A stretch of 64,000 nt of DNA from Punica granatum (GCF_007655135.1 NC_045131.1:31046001-31110000), one strand, 5' to 3'; shown: positions 13,271 to 26,504, counted from the stretch's first letter. Made by a program: numbers and translations. The notes: generated by a model from the letters alone, not told the origin.

Positions 13271-14726
13271 AAATAAAAATTAGGGTATTTCTGAAACTGA
13301 AATGTGGAGAAGTAATTTGAGGAGCTCCAAACTTTTATTATAAAGATAGTATAGATACAAATATAGATACCTTATAACTTTTCTCAATTTTCTTAGTTTT
13401 TTTTTTGAATTTTTTCTAGGTACTCTGTTAATTTTTGAATGATACATATAAAAGATATGATTTAATATTTTGAAACTTTTTTTTAGAAGATCTTTTATCT
13501 ATATAATATTTAATAATCTTGAATTTATTATTTAAGTAGAAAGGTTAATATTTAAAGACATAAATATTGATATTAAAAAATATATTAATACATTTTATTT
13601 TTATACGCAATATAAATATGTTAATATGTATTTTTTATTATAATATATATATATAGTTATGGTTACACGACCTTTTGTACCAAATTTTTATTCGGTGATA
13701 TTTTGTACCAAATTTTCTGATGCTTAAAATTGATCTGATATTTTTGATAAATGTAGAAATAACAAGATATTTTTAAAACTTTTTGGGAAGGTTTTTCTAT
13801 CTAAATAATAATTAAAAATCTTGATTTTTTATTTAAGATAAAATAAATACCTATAAAACCAATAATAATATTAAATAAACATATCTATATTTCTTTTGAT
13901 AATATACGGTTGGAGGCGCGATCCTTGATATACCTTTTTACTTCGTTAGTTAAATCAATTAACATCTATCATATAAATCTAAATAATATATTTTTACTGT
14001 TTGTAAATTATGATTTGAAATAGTTTTGATAAAAAGGAAATGTGAATCACGTTCTATCTCGTATAGCGCACAACTCCACGACTAGTATATATAGGGAAAA
14101 AGAATTAAGCCCCTCCAAATTCAAAGGCGGAAGCTGACCCTGCATGTAGTGATAGAACCATTGCATGCAGAATCCTATGTACACATCATTTTAACCTCGT
14201 CATTTTAGTTTTACTTTAGTTTTATTTTATTATAACAAGAATTTGTATTCTCTACCGATCCATTAGTCCATAAGTCCATAAATCTAGATAACTCCATGCA
14301 CAAGCACACAATTTGGGAGAGCTCACCAAGGGATACGCGGGCAAGAGGGAAATTGAATCCGCGAACTCATGGACTATTGCTTTTCTATAGTAGTATAAGG
14401 TCATCAAATTAGTGGTTTAATGTTTTAATTTTTGAATGAATTGATGCTTTTCAAAATAATACTCCGTGATGTTCTTATTTAAAATAGTAACTTTCTAACA
14501 ATTTTTAAATTAAAAAAAAGTAAGTGATTCGTCCTAAATCAATCAATATATATATAATATATATATAAGCAGAAGAGTGGCATCATGAGGGCTGTAGTTG
14601 AAAACTCTCAACTCTTGATGAAATATCAGAAATTCTTACTTTGTGGTAAGAAAACTTCTCAGTTGCTCTCATAATGACCTCTACTCTTCCATGTTGAACT
14701 CGTGCGAGATATTATAAGTGGGAAGA
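13271..14726. other. Very AT-rich intergenic DNA
   Basis: Long A/T runs and no recognisable coding sequence. The motif gactagtatatata near 14080 is preceded by a GC-rich spot and resembles, in reverse, the ACTAGT-linked motif seen at 1386 and 9101. Confidence 0.55.
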
Positions 14727-17270
14727 GGTCACCACGGGTCATCAAGCAAGTTTCGTCCCAGGAAGTCAAAGTCGAGACAATATTATAGTTGCTCAGGAGA
14801 TTATCCATATTATGCGCTCTCTGAGACGGAAGAAGGGATTCATGGCAATTAAGGTCGATCTAGAGAAGGCTTATGATAGCTTTACATGGGATTTCATCGA
14901 TGACACTCTACGTGTTGATGGTGTCCCAGATGTTCTCCGTATAGCCATAATGGGGTGCATCACTACGCCAACTTTACAGATACTGTCGAATGGTGAGGCA
15001 TCAGAGACTTTCTCCATGGGCAGGGGTATCCGTCAAGGGTGTCCTCTGTCTCCGTACATATTTTTGTTATGCATTGAACGATTGGGTCATATTATCACCG
15101 ATATGGTCCGAGGAGAGAGGTGGCGCCCAATTCGAATTGGCACTAATGGTCCAGCAGTGTCTATATAATGTTCGCAGATGACTTATTGCTTTTCGCAGAA
15201 GCTTCGTTGGAACAAATACAGAGAATCATGGAGGCTCTACAGTTGTTTTGCGGTGCCTCAGGACAACGCATTAGTGCGGAAAAAACTATGATGTTCTTTT
15301 CCAAGAACGAGAATGAGTCGCTGCGACATCAAATATATAGTTGCTGTTCTTTCACGGTTACAGATGACCTCGGGAAGTACTTAGGAGTGCCACTGATTCA
15401 TGGGAGAGTTACAAGGCAAACTCATTACAGAATTGTAGATCGGGTGAAAGCAAGGCTTTCGGGGTGGTTGGCTTCCACATTATCCATGGCAGGGAGAGTA
15501 ACGCTTGTTAAATCGGTACTCACTTCCATCCCTTCGTTTACAATGCAGTCCACACGAATCCTTCTTAGCATTCTGAGTGAGATCGAGCGTCTCTGTAGGG
15601 ATTTCGTGTGGGTTAATTCGATGGAGCAACGTAAGATTCATCTAAGTAATTGGAATGCCATCACACAACAGCTTTTGCGTGGATGGCTTGGAATCCGCAG
15701 GCTAAATGAGTTCAACGATGCTTTTCTCGCAAAAATTTGCTGGGGATTAATCATGGATCAGGACGCGCTATGGGCCAGGGTGCTACGTTGCTAGTATGAC
15801 GAGTCTACGTTGAGAGTGCCAAGGTTCGAAAGTAACCAGAAAGCTTCGTGGCTTTGGAATGCGTCGTGCGATGTATGGCCGCAAATTTCATGCGGTCTAG
15901 GCTGATCTATTGAGTCGGGAAGTTCCACGCACTTCTGGAGGGACCAATGGCTTCCTCGTTATGGTGCTCTCATCTATCACATGACACTGCAGGCCCTGGC
16001 CAAGAGGCGGGATCGTCAGGTATGTGATGCTGCAGAGGCAGGTCGGGAATGGAGATGGGACGCTTTTGCTGATCTGCTGCCCCACGGTGCTGTGTTATCC
16101 ATTGTTGCCACGCTACCTCCTACGCTGGAGAGGTCCCCGATCAGTGACCGATAATGGCGTATTTTCGGCGCGTTCCACATACGAGCTTCTCACTAGTGAT
16201 AAACAGGAGGAGATCCGAGCTATTTGGAAGATTATCTGAGCATGGCGTGGACCTCAGAGGGTGCGCAATTTCTTATGGATCGTGGATCACGGGAAGTTGC
16301 TCGCCAATGAAGCGCGGCTCGCTCGAGGTCTAGGAGGATCGGGCTTGTGCCCTATATGCAACTCAGCAGTTGAAACGGTGTTACATGTTCTCCGTGACTA
16401 CCCCTATACTGATGATGTTCGGAGGAGGCTGCTACCATACAGCCTCAGGACCTCTTTCTTCGCAGATTATAGGGAGCAATGGTTAGTGAAGAACCTATCT
16501 CTCGGTTCAAAGGGTTCAGTTGATATTGACTGGGCTACTATATCCGGAGTGGGTTGTTGGCTAGCTTGGCAATGGCGTAACAAATCAATATTTGACCCGC
16601 ACTCTACGAGGCTGTCGGGTTGGATGGTGCAGCAGTGGTAGACAAAGTAGCGAAGTCCTTTGCACAAGCATGCTCCCTCTCTAGCGATACTTTAATGACG
16701 AGGACCAAGGTTTGGAAGTCTGTTGGCTGGATCAAACCTGATTATGGGTGGGTCAAGCTTGACACGGATGGAGCAGCGAAGGACAATCTGGGAAGGGGAG
16801 CTGCAGGTGGGCTCTTACGGGATGCTAATGGATCCTGGTTAGGAGGGTTCGTACACAATGTTTGGATAACAACCTCCTTACCGGCGGAAAACTTGCTTCG
16901 GAACTCGGATTTAGAAGACTTATCATTGAGGTCGATTCTGAAGTGGTAGTTCGACCCTTGCGCTTCCCTGAGAATCCAGCTGGGCACAATGGTGCCTCGA
17001 TTCGTGATGCCGTATCCATTGTTCATCGGCATTGGTTGGTAGTGATTCAACACGTGCTTCATGAAGGAAATTCTTGCGGGGACTCCCTTGCAAATCATGC
17101 TCTCTCTTTTCCGCTTGGAGTCCATAAGCTGCTTATGCCCTCCTGAGCTTCACTTCCTCTTGTTCGGCGATGTCGTTGGGGTCAGCATGCCTCGTTATTG
17201 TAATGTTTGAGTTGCTTTTATATTCAACTGAAGCTTAGGCCCGCATTTCACAAAAATAAAAATAAAAAGA
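14727..17270 (+). mobile_element. 5'-truncated, frameshifted LINE (RT, zinc knuckle, RNase H)
   Basis: This is the most complete LINE in the window. Reverse transcriptase begins at about 14740 (QASFVPGSQSRDNIIVAQEI) and runs through FMAIKVDLEKAYDSFTWDFI, GIRQGCPLSPYIFLLCIERL and, after a stop and frame change at 15166-15168, the catalytic-type FADD box (MFADDLLLFAEAS). The thumb and maturase-like part runs to 15794, where a stop interrupts. The zinc-knuckle segment is at 16261-16440 (NFLWIVDHGKLLANEARLA, CPIC, then H-x-C). RNase H spans 16720-17146 in two frames (WVKLDTDGAAKDNLGRGAAG; LIIEVDSEVVVRPL). The end is A-rich (acaaaaataaaaataaaaag near 17251-17270). The endonuclease is missing and at least four frame breaks are present, so it is inactive. 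Confidence 0.88.
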
Positions 17271-20213
17271 GTACAGATCGAGGAGAGAACGCATGCACTG
17301 AATGGTCAAAGGTTGATGAAAATTATTCAATATAATTTTGATTTCCACCTTTCCCCAAAAGCATGCTGCCTTTCTTTCCAATTCACCCCTTTCACTCCCC
17401 CTTCAGTCAGCATCTTATAGGTAAGCCTCTCTCTAGTCTCGCACCCTCTCTCACTCAATCTTCTTCTCTGCTTAATTCGGTCACTCTCTCCACCTCCTCA
17501 TTTACCTCTCCGTATCCATAAATCACCTCACTACCTCACTTTGGGGAACTTGATCTGTTGTCCAGTTCCAATGTTTTTTGTGCATAGGGACAGGTTGGTC
17601 ACGATTAGTAGGGTATATTATGCTGTGATTTGATTTACAGTATTGAAAGTTTCTTTGTTATACAAGATTGAAATTTTCTAAATTTCCAATAATTTTTGCT
17701 TTCATTTGACAGGAAAGAAAGACAATGGCTTCCATCCAAGGTTTAATTCCACCCCTTGCTCACTGCATTCCTTCGGTCATGCTTTAAATCTCTGTATTTT
17801 TGTTTGTTCATTGCTGCCTTGAGAGATGCTTCCCATTTAATTTTCCCTGAGGTTTTTCCGGTAGGCTTTTCTATTTCCCTTTTTTCTCTCTCTTTTTTTT
17901 TTTCTTTTGGTAGGCCCTGAGGTTTTCTCTTTGAACATTATGTGGGGTTCTCATATGTTCAAGTGGCTCTGTCATGCGATTTCAAGGGCTTGCTAATGTG
18001 CTTAGAAGGTTCACTTCTTTTAAAATTTCCAAAGATTATATCTAAATGCAAACGTAATTTAGCATATACCTCTTGCTTTTAAAAAAATAAAAACGTCGGG
18101 AAATGTTTCTTTCCTCTCCCGAATTCTCTTCGGCTAACCTCACATCTCAAGCTGATACCATAGGTGGCCATATGTTGCCTCTCATTCTCTCCATTTGTCT
18201 ATTTAGACAAGGCAACTACATAGGCAGAATAGTGGCACTCAAGTGATTGAATTTTTTGTTGAATATTATTTTCTTCCGTAAAGAAATATCATGTAAATCT
18301 TCTCCATCTCTCTCTATGTCCTTCTAGCTTAACTGTAACTACTGTAAATTATTTCTGCTTTTCTACTACACCCCTGTCTGCGTTAATATTTCCTTACTCT
18401 TGGCAGTTGGCCCCAATAAAGTATCGAGTATATGAAATTTTATTAATTTCCTTATATTCAGTGCAACACGCGGGTTTGTACATAGTATATATTAATTTAA
18501 ATTACTTTAAGGAGATTTCTCCATTCATTTAAGGAAAAGCCTCCAAATAGGCTGGATGGGTAACCCTTAGCTCATCGTCGTTTGTCTCTTTACATTCCCA
18601 ATGCGTACGTAGACTTATTAAAGTAATTAATTAATTATAAATGGTAAAAAATTAAAAGAAATAATTTCATGAATTTATTCTTTTTGTTTCTCGAAAAATA
18701 TAATTCATAAGTATAATTTACAAAACATCAATTAAAAATATTATAAATCATAATTTGGAAAGGAGAAGAATCTTACTAGCTAAAGCTCGCAGCGCGAGAA
18801 TAACAAAAGCCAATTTTTCCTAATATACTTACTGTAGTTAATTTTACATTATTTAATTGTATAGTACATAGTAAATGCAAAATTAAATATTTAAAAAATA
18901 CACACATAATATATATGATGATACTATGTTTTACATTTGCAATATAATCATACTATAAATTATAAATGATTATAAGAAATGAAGGAAATTATGTAAAATA
19001 ATAAACTTATTATGTGACAAAAAAACAAAATAACGTGTTATAATTTTTTTTATTAGGAGATATTATATTATTCATGGATAACATTATTAGAATAATATCA
19101 CTATATTAATCAGTTTTATTTAGTAACTCATTATATAATTTCAAGATATATGACTAAAAAAATTAATGTTACAATCACCTATTGTAATAAATTCTATATA
19201 TTTTCTTTTAGATACTTTCTTATTTAAAATTCCCTTTTAAGAAAGGAACAAGATTAAGATAAAATGTGATTAACATAGAACAGTAATTGGTTGATTGAGA
19301 AATTTGAAAATTTTTATTAATAGAATAAAAAAAGTGACGCTATGCAAAATTTGATGTAAATAAAATTTAAATTGCTTTTCTGATGATTAAATTAGCACTT
19401 GAGAATCATGTGGAATGTAAGTACTTAATATTTTGCTCCTTTTAGTACATTGCTCATTTAGGTGATCTTTATGACGATTAAGATTTCGCAAATTTATCTT
19501 TCGCACTTCTATCAATTTTTCAATGATTAATTTGGCTCTTATGACTCATTAAATCAAAACTTGAATGACCTTCCTGATGATTGCATTAGAACCGGAAAAT
19601 CAGGTGCAATGCAAGTATTTAATATTTTGTGCTCCTTGTAGTACATATGGCAATCTAAGGGATCACATGATAATTAATATCTTAGAAAAAAGAACTATGT
19701 GAAATGCAATATTTTATATTTTGCTCTTTTAGTACATTTGGCCATCTAGTTGATCATGATCTCACGAGGATTAATAAGGATTTGGAAAAAGACAAAAAAA
19801 GAAAAAGAAAAAAAAAAACCTCATTGAAACTTTGGGGAATTGATCAAGGCTTTTTGGTTGATAAGCACAGCTCCAACCAACTCAGCTAAGCAAAATTAAT
19901 GCTCTAAAACCTCAATCAGGTACATTTAATAAATATAATATGAGAAGGTAAAAAGATGAGGCCACGAGACATGACAGCCCTAAACAGCAACGGTTTTGAA
20001 GTCTTAATGAATTAGTATACACTACAAGAAAGCGTCGCTTTAATATATATACTGCACTGAACAGGATGGCATTGAAACCCTAGCTAGCTGGCTAGCTAGC
20101 AAGAAATAACCGTAAGTTCATGCAGACAATCAAATAAGACTAACTGATGAACAAGCCGATAGACAACTAACTTACAAAATCGAGCGATTTACCAAAAAGC
20201 ATAGTACCCCATC
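17271..20213. other. Intergenic DNA with a leader-like stretch at its start
   Basis: At 17340-17560 the plus strand is strongly pyrimidine-rich, like a plant 5' leader, with a possible donor atag|gtaagcct at about 17418. A candidate acceptor ttgacag ends at about 17712, followed by gaaagaaagacaatggcttccatccaag|gttt. This could be a stranded 5' gene end encoding only MASIQ, but no further exon is visible. From 18430 on the DNA is AT-rich with no gene. A purine run at 19791-19816 is simple sequence. Confidence 0.4.
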
Positions 20214-21329
20214 TTAGTTTTCCCATAGATTATCATAAACTAGATGTCCATCAGTTGAGAACTCAGGGTAAGAGCAATCAGCAGCAGGTGGAAGGAGCCC
20301 AGAAGAGACCATAAACATGGAATCGAAGTCCTCTTCCAGGGATGCCTCTTCCTGTGGAGGCAGAATCATCTCCTCCCAGTAATCTAAATCCAGTTCTTTG
20401 TTTGCTACTTCTAGTAAAGTGCTTTTACCTGCAATTTCTGCATCCCAGCTGGCTTCTTTGTTGACCCAATCGTTAATGGCCAAAGAATTGATGGATGTCT
20501 CTTGAAGTTCGAATGCTTTCCAAGTACTTGTCCTTGAACCTGATGATGACATAGATGTCTCTTCTGAAAGGCTCTCAAAGATAATGGGATAATCACTCTT
20601 AACCGACTCAATGGCTGTTGGAAGAGGAGCAGCTAACTGCGAACTGGTGCGATTATCAGTAAGGGGGGCGGGGCCCTGTGTCGACTTTTCTGGTCTCACG
20701 CATTTCTTCAAGCGAGTGTTCCAGTAGTTCTTTATCTCGTTATCCGTTCTTCCTGGAAGTTTCCCAGCTATCGCAGACCATCTGCAACAAAATTAAACAC
20801 AAATAGCCAGTTTGATGTATCTATATAGAGGCAAAACATGGCACTCATATATATACCTAGGTTCCTTATGATGTCTTGTGCATCAATAAACCAATGAAGA
20901 ACATACATAGCAATAGGTATGGTAATGGTGTATAATATGACGGGTTAATGAGTTTTACCTATTGCCCAACAGTTGCTGCCATTTGCTAATGGTTTCCTCC
21001 TCTTGTTTGGTGAAGTTGCCATGCTTGATGTTGGGCCTCAAGTAATTCATCCACCGAAGCCTGCAACTTTTTCCTGATCGAGCCAAACCTGCAAGCCATC
21101 GAGTATACAAAAGTAATTCCTGTGCTATGGTAGATGATTAGTTGATTGAAAAAAGTTTAAGAGTGACAGTGATAGTACCAGCAAATTTGGGCATCTGAGT
21201 CCAGTTCCAGATACCGTATCTTCGGATATAAGTAATGAGTTTCTGATCTTCTTCAGCACTCCAAGGTCCTTTCTTGATCTCTCCTTTTTTCTTATCCTCA
21301 TTTTGTTTACTAAAGGGAGTCCTCACCAT
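20214..21329 (-). CDS. R2R3-MYB transcription factor
   Basis: Three exons assemble cleanly: 21179-21329, 20959-21088 (130 bp, the classic length of R2R3-MYB exon 2) and 20214-20781. Introns of 90 and 177 bp have GT-AG ends in phases 1 and 2. The product is 282 residues. R2 carries W23, W43 and W63; R3 has F76, W95 and W114, the normal pattern with the first R3 tryptophan replaced. The segments [20 protein letters not shown] and [20 protein letters not shown] are family hallmarks. The acidic C-terminal half (from about 125) is probably the activation or regulatory region. R3 lacks a full [DE]Lx2[RK]x3Lx6Lx3R bHLH-binding motif. The DNA-binding part resembles the MYB13/14/15-like group, but the subgroup is uncertain. 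A long GA repeat (sense strand) lies about 30 bp before the ATG. It would act in the nucleus; target genes cannot be inferred. Confidence 0.93.
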
Positions 21330-21356
21330 CTTTGCTTAGTTCGTGAAAAGAATGTA

Positions 21357-21357
<1 letters not shown>

Positions 21358-21404
<47 letters not shown>
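21358..21404. repeat. (CT)n microsatellite in the MYB leader
   Basis: About 22 CT units on the plus strand, i.e. (GA)n in the sense of the MYB gene, 29 bp upstream of its ATG at 21329. It probably lies in the 5' untranslated region or core promoter. Confidence 0.9.
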
Positions 21405-21409
<5 letters not shown>

Positions 21410-22494
21410 GAAAGTCTTATGTTGTGCTACCCGAGAAAGCCCCTTTTCTTCTATTGAAATCGAGCTGTTCATGTTTATATATAACATCATACTTAATACA
21501 ACCACGTGCAGATAAGTCCACTAGTTAGTAATTAAATTTGGACTATGCATGCACCATTTATTATTGTATTATTTTATCGGAAACGAAAATTCCTAAGAAT
21601 CTCCTAGCTGGTTTTTTCTTCCCTTCTTTTGTTGGATGCTTTATAGGAACTTGTAAGGCATTGATTGAATATATACACATAGATAAGTTGTATTACACAC
21701 ATACATATCATGGGTATCTCCAATTCCCATTTAACTCTTTCAGATTTATCTATGATAATCAAGCAAATGGTGATATTAATTATTATGTGATATACTGGTT
21801 TATATATAAAAGACTTGTAGTCAAACTGAACATTTTCAGTGATAATGTATACATGTACATGCATAACTTAATAAGTTATATGTGTACCCACAAATTATAA
21901 TACATATTGGTGTATATACATTTATGGGGGTTAAGCTACTTAAGATTTTAAATTAATGGTGCACGTATTTGAACTCTTTATCACATCTAAGCCAATAGGA
22001 CCAATATTATCCAAAAATAAAGAAAAGACGAATGAATTATATGTATGTTATATGGTGAGGGCTCTAGGGAAGCCAATAATGTTGTATGCATTTGGATTGG
22101 ACATACCAACGAGGCCCCCCAGACGCGTATTAGATCTAGTCGCATGTGTAAGAGAATCTATCGAGGCCAAAGACTTTGAACAGATTATTAATTTATTAAT
22201 GCTGAAGGAAGTTGTTTATCCTTTATTTATTATATCTGTCGATTATTGCTTATCCATCAGATGACGTATTACTTAGGGGCCGTTTGAGCTGTGGAAAAAT
22301 TCCAACTTTCCAAGGAAATTCCTCCACAAATGGGTGGAAAATCTTAGCCCGAAAGTGTTTTGCAGTTAAAATGTTCCGGCCTTAGGTGGGAAAGACTTTC
22401 CCTCAGTGGGGTATGGTATACTCATAATATTATTTTGGGTCCCACATATCAACTATTATTAATGGGTGAATATATATTGTATGTATAAATAATA
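21405..22494. other. MYB upstream region and AT-rich intergenic DNA
   Basis: Contains the presumed promoter of the minus-strand MYB gene. A TATA-like tatatataacatc lies near 21475-21487 on the plus strand, which is weak evidence. No other gene is seen; short frames at 21538-21900 and 21956-22264 match nothing. Confidence 0.4.
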
Positions 22495-22760
22495 GATGTG
22501 AAAGTAAATATACAATTTATTATTAAAATTTGACTATATAAATGCTTAGGAAAAAATATGAGTGAGAAATTATTATTAAATAGAAAAAAAAGATAAAATA
22601 GTGATTATTATAGTGTTGAATTTGATAGATGTGAAAATAGATGTGGAATTTATTATTAAAAATTGATTATAAAAATGTTTAGAAAAAAGTATGAGTGAGA
22701 AATTATTATTAAATGAAATAAAATGATAAAATAGTGATTATTAGATTGTTGAATTTGAAT
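22495..22760. repeat. Tandem duplication, two units of about 133 bp
   Basis: Unit one starts at 22495 and unit two at 22628, both with gatgtgaaa. Both contain tatgagtgagaaattattat and gataaaatagtgattatta. The surrounding DNA begins near 22276 with ggggccgtttgagc, a start often seen in plant MITEs, but I could not find a matching inverted end. Confidence 0.75.
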
Positions 22761-23852
22761 TAAGTTGGGTAGAGTAGATATTTGATTTGAAAATCATATC
22801 AATCCAAAACTCCTTATTGTACTTTCCTGCACGGTTTGAGGTCCACCAAACCAGATCTGCATGGAAAGGACCGTAGAAGCTGTCTGCGGGACCTATCAAA
22901 TTAATCAAGTGCAAATGTTGCTATTTTCAATAGATTTTATGTTCCATTTCATGTACGTCTGTCAGTATTTATGTCTAATATAATTGTTGATATATGCAAT
23001 GCCCCGCGTTACGTGCGAAGGGCTGTCCATAATTTTAGAGAAAATTAATTAGAGGATATATATATATATATATATATTTAATTAATGCGAGCTAATTAAT
23101 TAAATATATATAAACAGCTCTTTCAGTACGGACACGCAGTTAGTGATGTGAGCATGGTGACGCCAAGAAGCGGAGGGCAGCCATCCTCGCGGATAGCTGT
23201 GGGAGAGTAATTAATGCATTTATTGGAGTACTTAACTGACAAGTTGCTTCTTTTCCCATGATTATTATAATAATTATGGAATTTACAAAATTCCTATAAA
23301 CATCTGTTTGCAGTGATTTGTTTAACTATACTCATGACAGGATGTAAATAGAATCGTTTCCCCATGACTGCAACTCAACAAGCAAAGAATAATTCCTAGT
23401 TAATTTGTGCAGATGAGCAACCATGTAGCAAGAGTCATGCTGATTTGCAGACGAAATTAGTTTTAGTAAATAAAGTAAGGACGTTCTTGGTTTCACTCAC
23501 AAAAAATTTTCGAGACGAGCAAAAGATGAGACATCTTTGGATCTATCGCCTATAGGGATGAGACTACTTCATAAAAATCTGATGATGGCTAATATCTCAA
23601 TAGTAATATTTAATTATGTTTTGGTCGGGTTAATTTTTAAAAAAATCTATACGTTGCTCTCTCCTGAAAATAGCCAAAAACGAAAGTGATTAAGACTAAC
23701 TTTTTCACTAAAAAATTTTTAAACTTAAAAAATTAGAAAATTAAAAAATAGAGAAAATTAACAAGAAAAAAAGACATAAAAATGAAGATACTCCAATAGG
23801 AGATAGAGGGGGCAGTGGAGGCCCCTTGCTGGGCAAATATTGAGAGTCAATA
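22761..23852. other. AT-rich intergenic DNA
   Basis: Contains a TA run at 23058-23079 and nothing recognisable as a gene. Confidence 0.55.
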
Positions 23853-25150
23853 TTAGCTCGAATATCACAGTGGCTAAGCTCAAGCCTTAATATTGAGGCT
23901 CGACTGAGTCACCAAATTTGGCACCGAGCTCGAGCTAAAACATCTACAGTCGAGCCGACCACGAGAAGCTTAGTACTCTGGCTCAACTCGACCTGATTAT
24001 GCTGCGCCCCTTCTCTGACTATACAGGAAAACAGGCTCCTTTCATTCAAATACACAGAAGCGGGACCTTTGATAGAAACATTACCTAATCCTATTATTAT
24101 TCTCTCTCTTTCCGCTAAGAATTTGTTAATTAATCCAAGACAACACATCAGAATCAAACAATAAAAGAAAAACTAAAGAACGAAACCACCAAGAAAAGGG
24201 AAAAAATATTAGTCAAAAGCACCGGCCATTGAAATGAGAAATACATTGAACTATCACCAGCAACCTTAATCTTCCAATTGATAATTAGCTAATGGCCCCG
24301 TACGTCTTTTACTTTTTTTTTTTTTTGCCCCCTTAGATAAGTGATGTGTTTCATTAATCAAAAAATAGTACAACTTACAGTCATCCCAAGAACATTAAAC
24401 AAAACCTATGAAGATTATGTACATCAAAATTACTACCAGCTAACAAAGAACTAAGCTTAACCTGTACATTAGGAATGGATCACAATCTATGTTTTATAAT
24501 TCATGTTATTTGCTGTAAGATGGAAGAAATAGAGCTTCACTTTTGTCGAAAAACACGAGCATTCCGTCCCCTCCAAACCTGATATATGTAGCAGGACCAC
24601 AAAAATGCAGAACTATCGAGTCAAGTTTCCTGCCTTTCATCAAACAAACCCATTGCATTTTAGATTTCCAATTCCTCACGGGCTTCTAGATGCCAAATCG
24701 ACTCAGCACACTCCTCCGTAATGCTTGGGTAGTAGGAGATGTGAAATACAGGTGGTCCCTTGTCCTAAGGCCAATTTTTTTTTGTTTTTCCCTTCTAGAA
24801 TATTTTATGTATATGTGTGTGTATATATATATATATATACGTAGATCATGGCAGGTAGATAATAATGCTTAAAACGAGTTCATACACATTGGTCAAATAA
24901 ATTCTCATCCAAATAATTAGGTGTATATAAGAGACCGCGTAGATGAAGACTTAAAATGGGGCATGTGATTCTTGCACATCATTGGAATAATTCATTTAAA
25001 TAATCTAAGTCAAAGGGCATAATTTGGAGTCAAAATCAAGACCAGAAAATAGAGTCCTTTGAAATTTGATTGACCCCCTCAAATATAATTAAGATCCGGT
25101 TTTGGACGACCAGGAAGTTGGGAATGGACTAAGTTTAATTTATCGTGATT
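23853..25150. repeat. Copy B of the three-copy noncoding duplication
   Basis: Matches 2442-3265 in order and orientation, from ttagctcgaatatcacag through gctcaagccttaatattgag, aagcaccggccattgaaa, atgtgattcttg and ttgggaatggactaagttt. About 470 bp (24330-24800) is extra relative to copy A and is a LINE fragment inserted after duplication. The block is about 2.5 kb upstream of the MYB gene. Confidence 0.7.
24330..24800 (-). mobile_element. LINE 3' fragment inserted in copy B
   Basis: Minus-strand frames give DHLYFTSPTTQALRRSVLSR, then KPVRNWKSKMQWVCLMKGRK, then a degenerate YIRFGGDGMLVFFDK stretch. These correspond to the zinc-knuckle end and following region of plant LINE polyproteins (normally ending like W-x-x-RNARIF). 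The tail toward 24330 reads ttgattaatgaaacaca on the minus strand, followed by a T-run on the plus strand at 24310-24326. The same place in copy A lacks this segment, so the insertion post-dates the duplication. Confidence 0.6.
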
Positions 25151-25892
25151 TTCTTTTTTCGTTCGCGCAAGGTGTGATTTTATATATGTACTAGTGAAGT
25201 ATGAGACACTATCGTTCAGTTGAAAGCTATGAAATTGCTACAAACATATAAGCTATAGATGAGCCTTAGACTAGCTCTGTGGCAATAGTGAGTTTGTATT
25301 AAATTCATGAAAACGAAAACTGAATTTCCTGCACTTGCTTTCTCGATATATATAGCTTCTTTTATTACCATTTGTATAGTAAGGACCCACCATCTTAGTG
25401 ATCCTCACAACATACAAAGTGATTTAAACATCGCGTGCATTCCATATCGTGTCTTTTGCTTGAACATATATTGTTAGCAATTCTCAAGTTAGAGAACTTG
25501 ATCCCAACCAATTGTTTCATCTTGATTTTGCTCTTCTCTACTATATCTCTTCATGAGTAAAATTTGCTCAAGTGCTAAGCATTCACAATTAAGTGACGGA
25601 AGTTGACTTTTTTTCTTTTTCCGTTTATAAGAGAGGTTCATGCACCTTATTTAATGAAATAGAATGGAAGTTAACTGTTAACTGGGAGCATCTGGTCAGA
25701 TTTTATGCATTTCTAAAAGAAAGGGGTGCATGTTATTCACTCTCAAGTAGGAAAGCTAAGTAAATTACAACTTGGATGTGAAGGAAGACTACAAAACTCA
25801 CCTTATAGGGTAGATACACAAACACACACATGATATATATATGAGTGAAGGGTACTTAATTTAATGACACAAGTTTCTTACCTAAAATCTAA
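25151..25892. other. Intergenic DNA
   Basis: No gene seen; moderately AT-rich. Confidence 0.5.
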
Positions 25893-26128
25893 AGCCCCGT
25901 TTGGATTCAAAAACAATTGATTTTAACTTTAACTTTAACTCAACACACTATACAATAAAAATACACATTTCCCAATTCAAAAATTTTTAACTTTAACTTT
26001 AACTCAACACACTACACAACAAAAACATATGTTTCCCAAGTCAAATTTATAATCACATCTCATTTGTCATTTTCCACAATCAAAATCAAAATCAAAGTAA
26101 CTTTAACTCTGAATCCAAACGGCTCTAA
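25890..26128. mobile_element. Tourist-like MITE candidate with internal tandem repeat
   Basis: Inverted ends: agccccgtttggattca at the left and tgaatccaaacggctc at the right (a near match once inverted), flanked by TAA at 25890-25892 and 26126-26128. The body is 233 bp. A three-base TAA/TWA target duplication fits PIF/Harbinger MITEs. Inside, a unit starting ttttaactttaactttaact is repeated at 25921 and 25986 (period 65). Confidence 0.7.
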
Positions 26129-26311
26129 GGACCCGGTGGTTTAATCTTTAACGGTGAAACTTTTCGTACCTTTTATTTCGTTATTAATAGTCTTCACCTA
26201 GGTCCAAGAACCTTCAATGTTAATATGCTTTTGTTGCCATTTACTTGAATCATCCTTTAAATGGATAATTCTCATACCAAAACCAACGATCTTTCACCTT
26301 ATTATCTGAGT

Positions 26312-26504
26312 ATTTTTTTTTCGGTGTGAACCCTAGTATTTAAAAATGCAATTGAACTCATACTAATCCAATCGAGTCAATCGGCCTACTAAAGGGTAAA
26401 TCTCTCTTAACATGAATTTTCTGCATTCACAAAGACTCAAATCCAAGACTTTACTTAAGCGGAGAATAAGGATCGAACCGCTTGAATCAACCCACGTTGG
26501 TTGG
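26312..26504 (-). mobile_element. SINE, family 1, first copy
   Basis: On the minus strand it starts near 26504 with caacgtgggttgattcaagc (box A-like), has ttggatttgagtc (box B-like) near 26440, and ends ggttcacaccgaaaaaaaa near 26312. It shares the same ordered landmarks with 29655-29795 and 42369-42550. Confidence 0.65.

Noticed and set aside
14812..15794. Functional reverse transcriptase gene
   Set aside because: The frame changes and a stop interrupt the catalytic region, and the endonuclease is absent.
22276..22880. MITE starting ggggccgtttgagc
   Set aside because: No matching inverted end or target duplication could be found.
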